In this document: positions 48,579-61,482 of the stretch, in pieces
Layout of the letters: every line of letters starts with the position of its first letter
How positions within the stretch are numbered: position 1 is the first letter of the stretch
The notes under the pieces: generated by a model
What the model saw: the letters and a program-made list of their open reading frames with translations, nothing else
What the model was told of the DNA's origin: nothing
The model's database searches: none
Program-made: the position numbers and the translations under genes
Assembly: GCA_025642065.1 (NCBI GenBank)
Contig: JAODUP010000449.1
Location: 180,001 to 244,000, forward strand
DNA length: 64,000 nucleotides
DNA from: Paralvinella palmiformis
Lineage: Eukaryota > Annelida > Polychaeta > Terebellida > Alvinellidae
Direction of reading: 5' to 3'

Positions 48579-48626
<48 letters not shown>
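48561..48626. repeat. Compound (CA)n(TA)n microsatellite
   Basis: CA-rich then TA, about 65 bp. Confidence 0.95.
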
Positions 48627-48629
<3 letters not shown>

Positions 48630-49239
48630 TACATCAACGGCGTTTAAAATGAGCTCAAAATGTATACGCCCTTTCCATCCGTTCCGCTAGCCGCTGCGAC
48701 ATGCGGCTAGAGTACGACCGGCGAGTTGGTCTCTGGCTTATCATTAATAGCCCATAATTGTCTTATCAACGGTGGGGGACCGAGTTGGATACAATAATTG
48801 ATACTCATCACATCCATCACTCGTCAACAACATCTCACTTCTTACAAACGCAACCTCTACACGGCGGTATGTTCGCTGTTTGATAACGTATATCTAAACA
48901 CGGACATTTCGGAATGAAGCATCAGCAACAAATTGTGTTTATAGGCATAACCTGTTCTACATTGGTACCCCTCAGGCTCCCCCCCCACCCCCTTCCGTGT
49001 CCTGGGTTTGCTTTATTTTGCGTTTTGTATTCGTGCATTAAGTAGAAAAGAAATGTCGTTACGTTAAATAAACATTCAATGCACACACATGCGCACAGGC
49101 ACGCACGCACACATAATCAGACACCTTTGTATAATAGAGATACACTATTTGCTAGCAGGTTAACTCTGGGAATGTTTATTATTCAACAACAAATCCATAT
49201 AGGCTCCTTCAATCTGATCTTTTTTGTTTATCCTAAGTT

Positions 49240-49241
<2 letters not shown>

Positions 49242-49281
<40 letters not shown>
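49242..49281. repeat. (TA)n microsatellite
   Basis: About 40 bp of TA. Confidence 0.95.
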
Positions 49282-49285
<4 letters not shown>

Positions 49286-49678
49286 GGAAACGATATTTTA
49301 AAGACATAAATAATCAAATGTTTCCCTGCTGTTCCCTGTCAGAGTTGTCAGTGGAAAAGTTAATTAAGAACAGTTTGAACAGCTTTTTTTAATAACAAAG
49401 GCTAAATATTTAATCTAAATCTACATCAACGTTATCCATATTATTATACGTAGTGCTATATTTGTATTAAATCTTTTATTAAATCTATCATGATATGTTT
49501 TATTAAATAGTCTCTTGAAAAGTTTAAATCCTTTCTAAAAACACACCTGTTCAAGGTTGCTTTAACAGAGAAATAATCATTATCGTTCAAGTCTCTTATT
49601 GGGCTTTAAAAGACAAACTATTTGGGATATCACTGTGCAATGCATTTGAGTGGCTCCTGCTAATAATGGCGCGTTACT

Positions 49679-49789
49679 AAATATACATTATTATGATTAT
49701 TATTGTTATAAATGTAGCATTACAAACGTACGTACGTTAAATATACATTATTATGATTATTATTGTTATAAATGTAGCATTACAAACAA
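49679..49789. repeat. Two-copy 60 bp tandem repeat
   Basis: The block beginning AAATATACATTATTATGATT and containing GTAGCATTACAAAC occurs at 49679 and again exactly 60 bases later with almost no change. The spacer between copies is ACGT-rich (GTACGTACGT). Confidence 0.93.
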
Positions 49790-50208
49790 ACGTATGTTTT
49801 ATTCTCTATTCATGTTCCAATCATTCCGTCATATTCCGTCAATATTATTAATGAAAATCCTGGAAACCTGTGACCAATATTTCATTCATTATTTATGTAG
49901 CGTAAAATAGACCCATCCACTCATACCGAATAGGCGCACAAATCTATCAGCACACACACACACACACACACAGAGAGGCTACTTAACTGTGGATTAGTGA
50001 ATGATTTAGATGAATGATGGTAAATGACATAAAATAAAATCATGTTCTGATTCCGAGTTGGAATTATGATTACAAGACGAAGGATATAAATCACGACTAC
50101 AATTATTAATCAATATCATAATTATAATTGCGATCGCATTAAACCTTGGCTCTACTTAATTAAGATTGTTATTACACTGTAAAGTAATCATGTTTACAAT
50201 AATTAATA

Positions 50209-50223
50209 CTGTGTGTGTGTGTG

Positions 50224-50260
<37 letters not shown>
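50209..50260. repeat. (TG)n microsatellite
   Basis: TG array of about 50 bp with one C interruption. Confidence 0.95.
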
Positions 50261-50261
<1 letters not shown>

Positions 50262-51235
50262 ATTTATCTACTGATCCGAGTACAAATAAATGAATCTGAA
50301 AAATAATTCCAACAAAGTGAGTAACATTTGTTTAATTAATATTTTTTTAATTATTTATTTATGTTGTCTGACATCACCCCTAGATAGTCCAATTCACAGT
50401 TTTACACTTCACTAGAAGCGGAGCACTTCTAGGATTACTATCTTTGGCCAGAGACGGTTCGCATGAAACATCAAGCCAATGTCAAAATTCTCTATCGGAT
50501 CACCTAATAGGGCATCTCTGCTGCTGATGAAGCAGAATCTCCGCAACAGGGATAATTTACAACTCAAACAACGGCTCACTTCTCAATTCCAACAGTTGAC
50601 CAGAGAAAGTAATTGACTAGCATATAATATTTGTGATCCGGATATTGTTCTAAAGGGGAGTAGATAGAAATGATGTTCCGGGCGCCGTATATAAACCGAA
50701 TTAACGGGAATCCTCCCATCAAATTCACCACCAAGCCATCAACATCAAAATGATTTTTCTTCTTGTCTATCATCGTTTATTTACACTGATAGGATGTCAC
50801 AGGCTTACAATATGAGGCAATTTGTTTATATTTGTATGCGAATTAGAAGTATAACATGAACATCCATCAACAAACAATACGATAGCTTGGTGGTGAATTT
50901 GATGTGCAAAACTATTAAACATTTTGCATCTATTAAGCTCTGTATATATCATAAAACCAAAAACAAAAAACAAAGCTTTTGACCTCGACAAGTGACAAGA
51001 TTTTATATAAATCCTTTCAACATGCCTCGTTGGCATAACACAGATATATCCAGGAGCGAGAATAGCAGCAAGTATTTGGGAACTTATCGTTTGCAGAGAA
51101 TTATTAATATACTTTTTAATCGTTTGTTAAAAATATAGTTCACAAATAGCATCCATGAAGGAACACAGAGTAGCCAGTCAAAAATAGCAAAGGATGCTAA
51201 CTGACTGACAGTAGTGTATCTACGTGAGTGCTGTT

Positions 51236-51403
51236 GTTGTTGTTGAGTGTTTCATTTTGGCGTTCGTCACACCAAGACCAAATGCCCCTTGGGAAACTCC
51301 CCAGCGAAACAAATTCCACAAACTTAGATTGGAACCAGATCCGAACCTACAACTTATGGCTTCGTCGTTCAGCGCTCTAACCACTGTACTATCAGAACAC
51401 CCT
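51236..51403 (-). mobile_element. SINE B copy
   Basis: TTGGGAAACTCCCCAGCGAA, B-box side CAGATCCGAACCTACAACTT, TTCAGCGCTCTAACCACTGT and CTATCAGAACACCC. The tail is a TTG run rather than GTGA. Confidence 0.75.
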
Positions 51404-51520
51404 GTGTCTTACATAGAGATGTTCGGAATGTTATCTCACAATCCAAACTGAGCCGAGACAATTGTGGCCAATTTAAAGGGTTCCTCTCAATATCATCCTA
51501 CAACTCGCAAGTGTGCAAAC

Positions 51521-51720
51521 ATCGATGATGATGATGATAATGATCGCTGTTCTACGGCCACTTTTGTGCACATGGTAGGCCAAATGGGTCGAGCGACCTC
51601 CAAAGGTAATGAAGTGAAGTAAAAAATTAAACAACCTTCGGATATGCCCACGCCGAGATTCGAACACGGGTGGTAGTGATATGTGGTCCAACACGCTACC
51701 GCTAGACCACGGAGGCGCCC
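51521..51720 (-). mobile_element. tRNA-derived SINE, family A
   Basis: Complete copy with GAT tail, intact A and B boxes on the minus strand, and flanking repeat TGTGCAAAC (51512-51520, 51722-51730; extended as CAAACATCGA versus CAAACCTCGA). Confidence 0.94.
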
Positions 51721-51894
51721 CTGTGCAAACCTCGAGCCTAGTTAGAATAATAACAAAGTACCTAGTCTGAATCCTCCACGGATCATTACTACCGTGTAGA
51801 AACCTGGATTGTTCTATTTCATCTAGCATTTGATGCTATCTCCAGATTGAGCAGTTATTACTGTACATCCTACAAACTTTGAAGTCCGCGTGGA

Positions 51895-52260
51895 GTACGG
51901 CTTTTAACCTTATTATTATTATTATTGCAACTCCTGCAGAGTTGTCAACCACTGCCTTGTGGTACAGGTTCTTGGTAGAACCGAAGGCTAAGGGAGCACA
52001 CCCTAACCAGAAAACGATGTCACTGTGCCAACATCTCTCGACCAGCCACTGCAGGGACAAATAGTTTGCGCCTGTCTCGACATCTTCTTGCCGGTGTGAG
52101 ACCTCTATGGATCCGCACCACCCCCAGTCCCCCGCCCCAGAGAGTGCCGCTAGTAACTTGCAAAAGCCAGCGGCACTTCAACACCTTTTGCTAGCAGCTT
52201 CCGATAGTCGAGTCATCGAAGCAGTCTTTGTCGCATCTCGACCGACAGCATGATGCTGAT
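51895..52260. other. Unclassified GC-richer segment between ATT and GAT arrays
   Basis: Bounded by an ATT run (about 51911-51926) and a GATGAT/ATT array (52256-52294). Its base composition is higher in GC than its neighbours, with CGGTGTGAGACC and CGACCGACAGC. It may be an old transposon; no protein or repeat family was recognised. Confidence 0.3.
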
Positions 52261-52342
52261 GATGATGATAATGATGATTATTATTATTATTATTTTATTT
52301 GAACTCTGATCAAATTGAACTAACCATACCCCACACTGATAG

Positions 52343-52374
<32 letters not shown>

Positions 52375-53299
52375 TAGCACATATAAATTAAATTCTAACC
52401 ATATCTCTCACAGTGATAGCAAGATGTGCTGTGTTACCATAAAAACAAATAATTTCAATATAACTAATTATAGAGAGAATCAGACTTAACAAAAAAAAAA
52501 TGAAAAACTAAATCAAACATGAGTGTATTATTAAAGAACTTTGCTAAAACTTGCCGAGTTGTAACAATATTAGTGTGGCCGTCCTTCTCTATATAGCATA
52601 TCAATATCATTTTGTAATCTTCCGAAGTCCTATTGTGTCTACGTCGGGTCACTTCGTGAAATGGTTCATGGCGATGGCCATCTTTACTTGATGTTTTCTA
52701 ACTACAAAGTGCTAAAAGTAGAACTTCCGAATCCTGATAGCATTTTAAAATGGACAGCAAATACGTAAATGTTTCATGTTTCATGCATATTGACCAACCA
52801 TCCCTATACACTGATCCATCGTCTAAACCGATTGATTACATGAGGAATATTTCCCCAATTTCCCACACTGAACGAACATTAATGCCAACATCTGCTGTTG
52901 GCATGCTTCGGTATGTCCGTAAATCAATCAATAAGCCACGGAGGATTCAGCAATTAACCAATTAGTAAGCTCGCGAGCCAGTTTTTGTCTGTCAGCTGTT
53001 ATGTCAGTTGTTTATTCAGAATATATGTGTGCGATTGAGTTGCTAGGCTATCTCATGTGAAAATAATAATAATAATAATAATAATTACAAATTTCTATAC
53101 CACCAATATCCTCGAAATGAATCGAGCTCGGTGGTGCACCTAGTACAGTACAGGGATTGGGCAAACTCAGAGTCCAGGTACAATGATCCATAACATCAAC
53201 CCACAACCCATATAATTGATTCCATGTTAGACACAAATAACCCAGCCATTATCATTCCTTCTTTAGCCTGATGACATCCCACATCATTGTGAAATCTTT

Positions 53300-53650
53300 T
53301 CAGCATTCCCACAGCCAAAGAAATATTACTTTCCAGGACATTTCCAGGACCTTTCCAGGACAAAATTACCATTTTCCAGGACAAAGCTGCAAATGTTTAT
53401 CAGTCAGTCAAAAAGGCAGACTACTGAAATATAAAGAATGAAATTAAATTATGTGCACCAGCACTGGTTTTTTTTTCAACAATCAAATTCTATAAGCACA
53501 ATATTGAATTGCGGGCTTTTTTGTTCTCAGTAAATTTGTTCTCAAGTAGTAATTTTTCAGGGCATTTCCTCAAATTCAAGGACACTTCTAGGCATAGAAA
53601 ATACAATTATTTTATTTTCCATGTTTTCTAGAATGCGTGGAAACCCTGAT
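53300..53650. mobile_element. hAT-like MITE remnant with TTTCCAGGAC repeats
   Basis: Four TTTCCAGGAC units (53331-53385) lie at one side, and GCGTGGAAACCCTGAT at about 53634-53649 at the other, with related AAGGAC and TTCAGGGC motifs between. The reverse complement of the right end begins CAGGGTTTCCACGC, which resembles hAT-type termini. The left terminus is not clear. Confidence 0.5.
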
Positions 53651-56034
53651 CTTACGCGTTTAATTATAATTTACACTGCATTTTATCCATTGTAAAACAA
53701 TTTACTTTACTCACTGCAGGCAACATTTTGTTTCTAAAAAAACTAAACGATTAGCAACAATTGCTAACCAGTTAGGAAATTGATTAGCAATTGCATAGTT
53801 TGTGTAGTAACTTTTTAAGGCAAGTTAAAATTAATCATACCTGTTACAAGAATTACAGCAAAACATTGTATGCAACTTCAGTTTTATTTGACATGGCCCC
53901 CATCACTATGATTAAAAAACGTCACTTGAGCAAACACCTTTGCATTTTCATGAGTAAACCAGGGTAGATATGATAGATATGGTGTGTTTCCCTTTCATTT
54001 TTCAAATATTTGTCAACAATACATTATGTATCTATTATATGCCAGATATTAGTGACGTAATAATTGTTATTGGATAAATCTGAAAAGGGTGTTTTAATAA
54101 AGTATATGCATTTAAATGTTTAGCAAGCCAGACGTATCGTCCAAACCAAACAAACACATATTAAACTGAATTCCAGACAAACTAATTGTATACATCTACA
54201 GCCAACGCAATTTTCAAAATAATCTGTCGTCACAATTATACGTTTCACAATAAAACAATTCTGGCACCATGCAGTGCAAGAACGCTGCCAACGTAAACGT
54301 ATTTACGAAGGACAGCATTAGAACAGGGCAAAACAAATTGTGGCACTGAGCAATCACAGGTGAGTTTATTCCAAAGGCATTGGCTACGCGTACTTGAGCT
54401 CTACGTTTAGACCCGTAGTCGTGAGCCATTATGCGCATGCGTATGTTTTTATTTCCGGTTACGTGAGTTAGTTTTAATGGCATTAGCCACTGACCTGAAA
54501 GAACACTTTCCCTAGCTTAGTCTAAATGCGGTATCTTTAGTACTGGGGTTTAAACGTACTGGAGTTTTTTCGCGCGTGCATGTTGATATGCATAAGTTCT
54601 ACAACTACGAGACGTACTGCTGTATCTTAGACTTTGAACTTACAAGTATTGGAATTTGTAGCAGTTTAATTGATAAGATAGACACTAACTCCCCCAGTAT
54701 CGTTTCAAAAACAGAGGCGCGCGCATCCCCATGTACGTTTAGACAACGGGTCATATACGTGTAGATGTATCAACCCATTTCGCTACCCTGCCCGTTTTAA
54801 AATGGGACCTTCCCCTTTCGGAACCGCACCGCAGGCCTTGTGGTTGTAAGATGAGCGGCCCGTTTCGTAACCACTTGATTCAATACAACATCGGCATGAT
54901 CAGATCATGATAAATTTGATTGCCACCATTTTATATAGTGTGAATTTATTATTTTCGCACGTGTTTATATGCATTTATATGCTTATATGTAATGTCCCTT
55001 TTTCAATGGTATCCTCTAAAACCAGTCCCATGGCTAGTCCATTTAGACAGGTTTTACCGTAATTCCCTAGGAAAATGGGTTGAAACATGAAACATCCTGC
55101 AGATACAAGTAACACTGGGATTCCACCTCAAACCAGTGAATCTGCTATGCAGTGTGCAATCACTTCAAAAATGGGGAAAAATGCTTAAAAATTCCGGGAT
55201 TTCATAAAATGACATTGTAATTCCCTTCTTTCTGCTCATTAAATTCAGACACAATAATCTGGTTCGGCAAAATTTAAACTATTGTAACAAGCTAAATCGA
55301 CAGGCTTAGCTCTAAAAGACCCACAGCTTCACCGATTATATCAAATCTTCCACCGTAATACCCTAAAAAATATCACACTGACCAACTTAACATTGAGCTC
55401 TCAACGTAAAGATAACTTCGGAGACAAAAAGGGTCAAGGAAGACTGGATTTACATGGAAAGGAAATCTAGATCGTGATCACATCCACAAGTTGATACCAA
55501 AAGGCTGATAATAAACAGGATTATAATGCTAATAATACTCGATCAGTCAAGTAGTTGATTTTGACCTAAATATAAACATTTAACTGATTTCCTTAAGATA
55601 ACGCCAACAAGGACACGTGTTAAATTTTCTAAGCCGAATATTGATCAAACTCGAACAATCATTGCCGGATGACAGAAATTCATCACCTCTTTATTTTAAC
55701 GGACTGATTAAAAGACAGAACTTAATCAGGCCTGACCAAGTATTTATTGTTAAGTTTAAGAAAATATTCTATAATATATGGTTACCGTCAGTGGATTTTT
55801 TTTATTCGACAAATAGTTACCATGGAAAAACGAGAGCCTCAGTCTATCTCAACATGGTGCGTCTGACAAGCGTCGAGAATTGTTTAATGGCATCAAAGTT
55901 ACATTCAGGAGCTACGGGGGGGGGGGGGTGAATTTCAGAAAGTGTGGGATGCTCCTGATATATAGGAGGGAGTGGCCCAGTGATAGCAATGGCTATAAAT
56001 CTTGGATTTAATCTCTTTATTATAGAAGTCCACA

Positions 56035-56084
56035 GATGGTTGATGTTTTACTTTCGTGCACAATGTAGGCTAAATGGGCCGTAC
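56035..56084 (-). mobile_element. SINE A 3' fragment
   Basis: GTTGATGTTTTACTTTCGTG and GTAGGCTAAATGGGCCGTAC; the rest is missing. Confidence 0.8.
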
Positions 56085-56620
56085 AGTCAAAATTGCATCA
56101 CCTCGCATCATTTTATTTTAATATATTATCTACGCAATTAGTACTTATTTTTATTATCAAGGCCGTAGATCAACTGATAATAGAATGTCAGATCACCCCC
56201 CCCCCCCGCCAAGATGTTTCTATGAAAGATGAGAGCTATCTAAGACGTCAGTCTCCTAACGCTATCATAAGTAATGTGAGCTATTCCGGGAGAACCTGAC
56301 GTCATTTCGTTTCCAGGCGGTTTTCTTGCAAAAAAAAAACCCAGATTAGTTGACACCAGAGATTCTTACTTAGCTCCCAATCACACTAAAGGCTAATGGT
56401 CAAGAAACAACCTCTATAGTGGGTCTCCATTAAAATATATGTAGTGGATCTCCATTAAACTACCTTGATATATGATTGCTATCTTTTCATTCTAGTTATA
56501 TGTAATAAATGGACGGATTTAATCATGTCTATATTTGTGTACGATTTTTAAAAACGACCTCTTAATAATTCTAAACTCTCTGACTGATGCCCACGTTTGT
56601 CACCCCGTATGCCGATCGGG

Positions 56621-56990
56621 GGCTGGTTTTGGTTTTGTTGTTCTGGGATAATCCCCAGGTTGTCGCTTATTCGGCACAGCCTCTATGTTGGAGTGGTTGA
56701 GATATCCTCCCCCACCACTCACAGGGGAGCAGTACGGAAAGATGGAGCCGAATTACACTGAGGGTGGTCACTGCCAGAGTGTTTTACGTCCTATGGGGGT
56801 TTTTAACGTCCCCCTTTATTCTAAATAATTCAGTGGAGACGGCAGCGCCATTTAACGTGTTCTTCCACCCACGATGTAGTGAGCCGAGAAATTAATCCCT
56901 GGAAAAGTTTCGACCTCTTACGGTGTTCGAACCTGCGACCGTTGGCACCAAGTGCCGGGTGCTTAACCGCTAGGCCACCGGAGCCCACTA
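56621..56990 (-). mobile_element. tRNA-derived SINE, family C
   Basis: Near-full copy very close to 28047-28412: GGTTTTGGTTTTGTTGTTC tail side, AGGTTGTCGCTTATTCGGCA, GATGGAGCCGAATTACACTG, B box on the minus strand GGTCGCAGGTTCGAACACC, A box region GGCCTAGCGGTTAAGCACC. Head end reads GGAGCCCACTAAGC on the plus strand. Confidence 0.93.
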
Positions 56991-57364
56991 AGCTTATGCG
57001 TACTTTTACTGTACACCAGCCTTTTACTAAACACAGTTTCCGACATGTTTATATGCACATCTAATCCCAATTAGTCCCCAACATTAGCCGCTATTTACAA
57101 AACCCTCACCGTGACCTCTGAAACGTCGTAATAGGGGTCAAACATTGGTAAACGCTTCCCAGCCGAACAGATTCAAATGTAATCATATTAGGGCTACGCT
57201 TAGCATGATAATTTACTGCCGAACGCTGACAGCTTCCCACGGACTTATACACAAAGCCACTCCATTAACGCCCTTCACTGGTAGGCGGCGAATTTTGTTT
57301 ACTACTAAAATGGGGTGAAATAGGATTCTAAATCTTGAAGGTTGATGATAATGAGCGATGCCAG

Positions 57365-57505
57365 TTCGTCTTCTATCCGAACGCTTAGACGGATTTAATT
57401 TCATTGCATACGGGCTGGTCACGCCTTGGACATATGATCGAGTGGGCGCTCCGCGAAGAAGGGAAATACGTCCCACAAACACGGGTATGAATCAGAGCCG
57501 AGCCC
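57365..57505 (-). mobile_element. Possible SINE B copy (diverged)
   Basis: GGGCTGGTCACGCCTTGGAC, GGGAAATACGTCCCACAAAC and ACGGGTATGAATCAGAGCCG follow SINE B order; the tRNA head is not recognisable. Confidence 0.45.
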
Positions 57506-57841
57506 AAAACCTGAGCCGTTGGAAATCTCTAAACAGTTTCACCATTTCACCAATTACCTGCTGTATTTGAAGGAAAGTTAGAAGAAAAGATTAATAAATT
57601 ACGGCGTGTTGATCTATTCATAAGTGGAGTGTAAACATACATGCAAAAAACGTGGTCTGTAGGATAGGATGCTCCAACAGGTCCAAATGACGATCAAGTG
57701 AAACAGACCATCCAAATAGCTTGAAATAGGTAATATCATGTTATTAATATCAGGTGATGGGTGGCCTCGGATAAATGAATAACAACAACAAAACATTTGC
57801 CTCGAATAAACAAGGCTAAAAATAATACATCGATATGTGTG

Positions 57842-57845
<4 letters not shown>

Positions 57846-57884
<39 letters not shown>

Positions 57885-57942
57885 GGGTGATGATGTTTAT
57901 CAATAGGTGTTTGTGTGTGTGTTTGTGTGTGCGCGCGTGCGT
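57846..57942. repeat. (TA)n and (TG)n microsatellites
   Basis: TA array 57846-57880, then a TG array with CG steps 57907-57944. Confidence 0.93.
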
Positions 57943-58396
57943 GCGTAAAAATAAGCATTCACCACAGAATTACCACACAATAAACCGGATGGTATAAGAC
58001 CAACAGGAACTAAGCATAAAAATAACAAACAATCTATGTAACCCAATCGGAGCAAAGCTAACCAAAAACCAACATTAACCGGCACGTAACAACAGCTTAA
58101 ACCCGAACTAATTCAGCTCACAGGTGTATGTATGCAAGGTGTACACAAGGCGTATGCTAATCACAAAGCCGGGATTACCTTCCCCAATCCGATAATAAAG
58201 TGGGTAATCACAAACGGGTTCCTCCCTGACTGCCGTGATCCCGTAGCCATCTCCACGCTTGCTGGCATCGGTGCCGTAGTCGCAGAAGTGAAAATAATCC
58301 ATCGTTTATCAAAATGGCCTCGACTCGGGTGAGACTAGCTGTGAACGATCACGCTGATTGGGAAGAACTGAAATCGTCAATTGTCCAGGTATCAGA

Positions 58397-58586
58397 TGAT
58401 GATGATGATTGATGTTTTACGGCCACTTCTGTGCAGAAGGTAGGCTAAATGGGCCGAGCGACCTCCGAAGGCAATGAAGCCAAGTTGAAGATGGAACGAC
58501 CTTCAGATATGCCCAGGCCGAGATTCGAACACGGATCGTAGTGATCTGTGGTCCAACACGCTACCGCTAGACCACGGAGGCGCCCC
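58397..58586 (-). mobile_element. tRNA-derived SINE, family A, with target duplication
   Basis: Complete copy between TGTCCAGGTATCAGA (58382-58396) and TGTCCGGGTATCAGA (58587-58601), one mismatch in 15. Confidence 0.96.
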
Positions 58587-58599
58587 TGTCCGGGTATCA

Positions 58600-59600
58600 G
58601 ACTGTGCCCATGGTCGGCGGCATACGGATCAATGGCAATGGTACGACGACATTTGATGACAGTTATCGTAAATTACGAGCTCCACGGCGCGGTGTGGTTG
58701 AGTGCTCCTCCTCTAGGCGGCTGTTTTCATCTCACTCGACCATCATCATCTTTCAGCCATAGAATCTTCTATAACATTGTATTACAGACGTCGCAAATTG
58801 GTTATGGCCGCACGAGGAGTGGTTCCTTCGTCGGTTCAAGAGGGTCCACACACGCGACGGCAATGAAATATTAATCTGGCTGGCCGCTAATAACGGCGAA
58901 CTGCCTGTTTCTGGCCAACCAACATGCGATGCATCTCGGAATGCACTACGGCCTTGGCGCGCATCGTACGTATGTATGTATTCAGGCCGAAGCTCGCCCG
59001 AATCCCTGCGGACGTGGACGGCGGCGAGCTGAAATCGACCGGGAAGGAAGCTCCGATGTGACAACGGACACAAAGGAAATACGGGTGGAACACGGCCAAC
59101 ACCTGCCCCTATATCCGACGAAGATGTCTGTAAGTGTTCGTTGTCACGACGTCAAAGTCGACGACGTCGGGAACAATAATCCGGTATCTAGTTCACGACC
59201 GACATCACCAATCCTGTCGGCGAGCCACTACCTCGACGGGGAAAACAAACGCTCAGGTAAATACGATTATTGCCCATTCGAATAGCAGAAGTGTCAGAAA
59301 ATTGTCAATCTGTACATCTCTGTAACAGGACGCGACAGATGAACACCGAAAACCTACACAATACGAGTACATCGCTATTAGATCCTGTTTGAAACGCGTA
59401 AACAACGTCAGAGGTCGTCGAAGCTGTACACTCCGGATTATAATGTATAAAAAATGTCGATCGTCGGGCGGCGTTTGGTTTATCTGAGACGAACTGCAAC
59501 GTCGAATACGACGCCACCGCGCGTATAGAAAGAAGTAAGATTGGTGGCGCGAATGGACTTTGTCTGTTAGAATATTACAACAACTCGCCACAGGTATAAA
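58600..59600. other. CpG-richer segment, possible 5' regulatory region
   Basis: CG dinucleotides are frequent (for example GGACGTGGACGGCGGCGAGC, GTCGACGACGTCGGG, CGTCGGGCGGCG). Several overlapping frames stay open because of base composition, none with conserved motifs. It lies about 20 kb upstream of the zinc-finger-1 exon on the receptor's strand, so a promoter or 5' exon is conceivable. Confidence 0.3.
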
Positions 59601-59844
59601 GCTGATAGATAACCAGCTCCAGCATCGGTCATAATGCTACCCACTTGTACGTCATAAGCGATAACGGCTACTTTTATCGCGAACGACTGTTATGGGCTCA
59701 GAACCAGGTTAAGCCATTATCAACAAACATTTCTACAACTTGTCATCTAACTAGGTAAAAAAGGTGGCAATCGAGTTATAATCGGGATTAATAGTAAACA
59801 CCGTTTATTGTTCTCCGCAGCAATCCATAATATTTACATATTAT

Positions 59845-60306
59845 GTGGAGCGGCTGCGGTTTAATCGTTGTTTAGGGGGTTTGGGCACTGATCTCTGGGC
59901 CCATGTAAACAAACGGCTGACGGACAGTGGTGTTGACAAGCAGACACCCAGTTCCGGCAACGACGTTTTGGGGTTTTTATACACAAAAAACACAGAACAA
60001 ATAACCGTCACAATGCAATATGCCCTCACAGCCAACAATAGTTTACCCCCACTCCACTACCTCATCGACTGCCCAGCGCATCCCACCTGCCGACAACGAC
60101 TAAAGGACCAATTAAACCCCCAGCAACACAGCTGGACTGACCATGACATTGCCGCACTCCTCATCAGAAAGGCCACCATCATCCCATACATTATTCTCCC
60201 TTTACTTAAGAAAGATCCATACGCCTTCCCACTAAAATCAGTTATCATATATAATTTTGTATTCTACTTCCAGAGGCTGTGCTCAGTCAGCGACAGCCTG
60301 GCGTAA
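59845..60306 (+). mobile_element. LINE C-terminal ORF remnant and 3' end
   Basis: A 153-codon open frame (its first codon is GTG, not a true start) contains LPPLHYLIDCPAHPTCRQRL, the HYL-x2-CP motif found near the C-terminus of reverse-transcriptase proteins of many non-LTR retrotransposons, followed by a helical tail. The frame ends at TAA after FQRLCSVSDSLA. The nucleotide sequence over its last codons, AGAGGCTGTGCTCAGTCAGC then GACAGCCTGG, matches the 3' end of SINE C. It is probably a 5'-truncated LINE whose reverse transcriptase mobilises SINE C. Reverse-transcriptase core motifs are not present here. Confidence 0.6.
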
Positions 60307-60423
60307 ATCCCCAAAATGCACACACATACACACACAGCGGTGTTAACTCTGGATTCAACCAAGTGACATCTCAAACTTCAGCCAGAGACAAAACTGTATA
60401 ACTAAAGTGAATTAATACCATGA

Positions 60424-60427
<4 letters not shown>

Positions 60428-60458
<31 letters not shown>
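60428..60458. repeat. (TA)n microsatellite
   Basis: About 30 bp TA array. Confidence 0.95.
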
Positions 60459-60461
<3 letters not shown>

Positions 60462-60634
60462 CCCACATGTACCTGGTAGAAAGTTCATATCATTACAGTT
60501 GACTAACCGCACTTTTTTATACTTCACGGTATATACGTTCGATATTTAGTTTTGGTTGCTACAGTCAGCTTATAACAGATGAATAATGTAGATCAAGGAG
60601 CCAGAGAACTGGTGAACTAAATGTCGCTATTTCA

Positions 60635-60799
60635 CGTCTACTTAATTATTTGGACAAAATTGACTAAACGACCCGAACAACCACCACAGTTAATGTGGCG
60701 AATTGAAAGATGAAACATCCTACAGACATAGGGATTTGTACCCAGATGTTACAAGCCTGGCACAAGTTGCGCTACCGATCATGTCACAGAGACGTCCAA
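60635..60799 (-). mobile_element. SINE A copy (old, diverged)
   Basis: CGACCCGAACAACCACCACA, GATGAAACATCCTACAGACA, and CGCTACCGATCATGTCACAG keep SINE A order with many changes. Confidence 0.6.
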
Positions 60800-60817
60800 A
60801 CCAAAGGTGAAAATGTA

Positions 60818-60990
60818 TGCGAGTGAGTGAGTGAGTGAGTGAGTGAGTGAGTGAGTGAGTGAGTGAGTGAGTGAGTGGTATGCTTAGCCTCAGCACTGGT
60901 CATACCTGGAACATAACGCAACTCGTTGGAAAAACACCCCAGAAACACCTGAACCCACAACCTGGGCTAACGGATCCAGTGAACAGCCAT
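60818..60990 (-). mobile_element. SINE B copy with GTGA tail
   Basis: A GTGA array (60818-60876) is followed by GCTTAGCCTCAGCACTGGTC, GGAAAAACACCCCAGAAACA and CTGAACCCACAACCTGGGC; the head is truncated. Confidence 0.75.
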
Positions 60991-61168
60991 TCGATGTGTT
61001 CAGGTGATCTAAGGCAACCAATCACAGGTATGGTCATAGACACAATAAACTTTGTCCAGGAAGAGCATTGATAATTAGTTAATTGTAGCCAATTAACATA
61101 TCAGATTATGATAAAGAGTCTACTCTAGAGATACGTGGAAATCTTGTTCTCCTTTACATCAAAACGAC

Positions 61169-61169
<1 letters not shown>

Positions 61170-61243
<74 letters not shown>
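61170..61243. repeat. (TA)n array with CA interruption
   Basis: TA runs separated by CATATACACA. Confidence 0.95.
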
Positions 61244-61247
<4 letters not shown>

Positions 61248-61401
61248 GGGGGTATTACATTATATTATTAATGTTATGACCACATATACAAAAGTAATCT
61301 TAACACTATTTGGCAGGCCACGTATTAAATACAAATATTATTGAAAATATGCACATGGTAGACTTTAATATACTGTAGTTTCCCAAATAATGTTTTTAGA
61401 T

Positions 61402-61482
61402 GATGATAATCTCTCTCTCTCTCTCTCACTCTCTCTCTCCCACTCTTTCTCTGTGTGTGTGTGTGTGTGCGCGTGGGTGTGA
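61402..61482. repeat. (CT)n / (GT)n microsatellite
   Basis: CT array with CACT breaks, then a GT array. Confidence 0.93.

Noticed and set aside
55617..55931. 104-residue plus-strand frame
   Set aside because: Ends in a poly-G run, no motif, ordinary chance frame in this composition.
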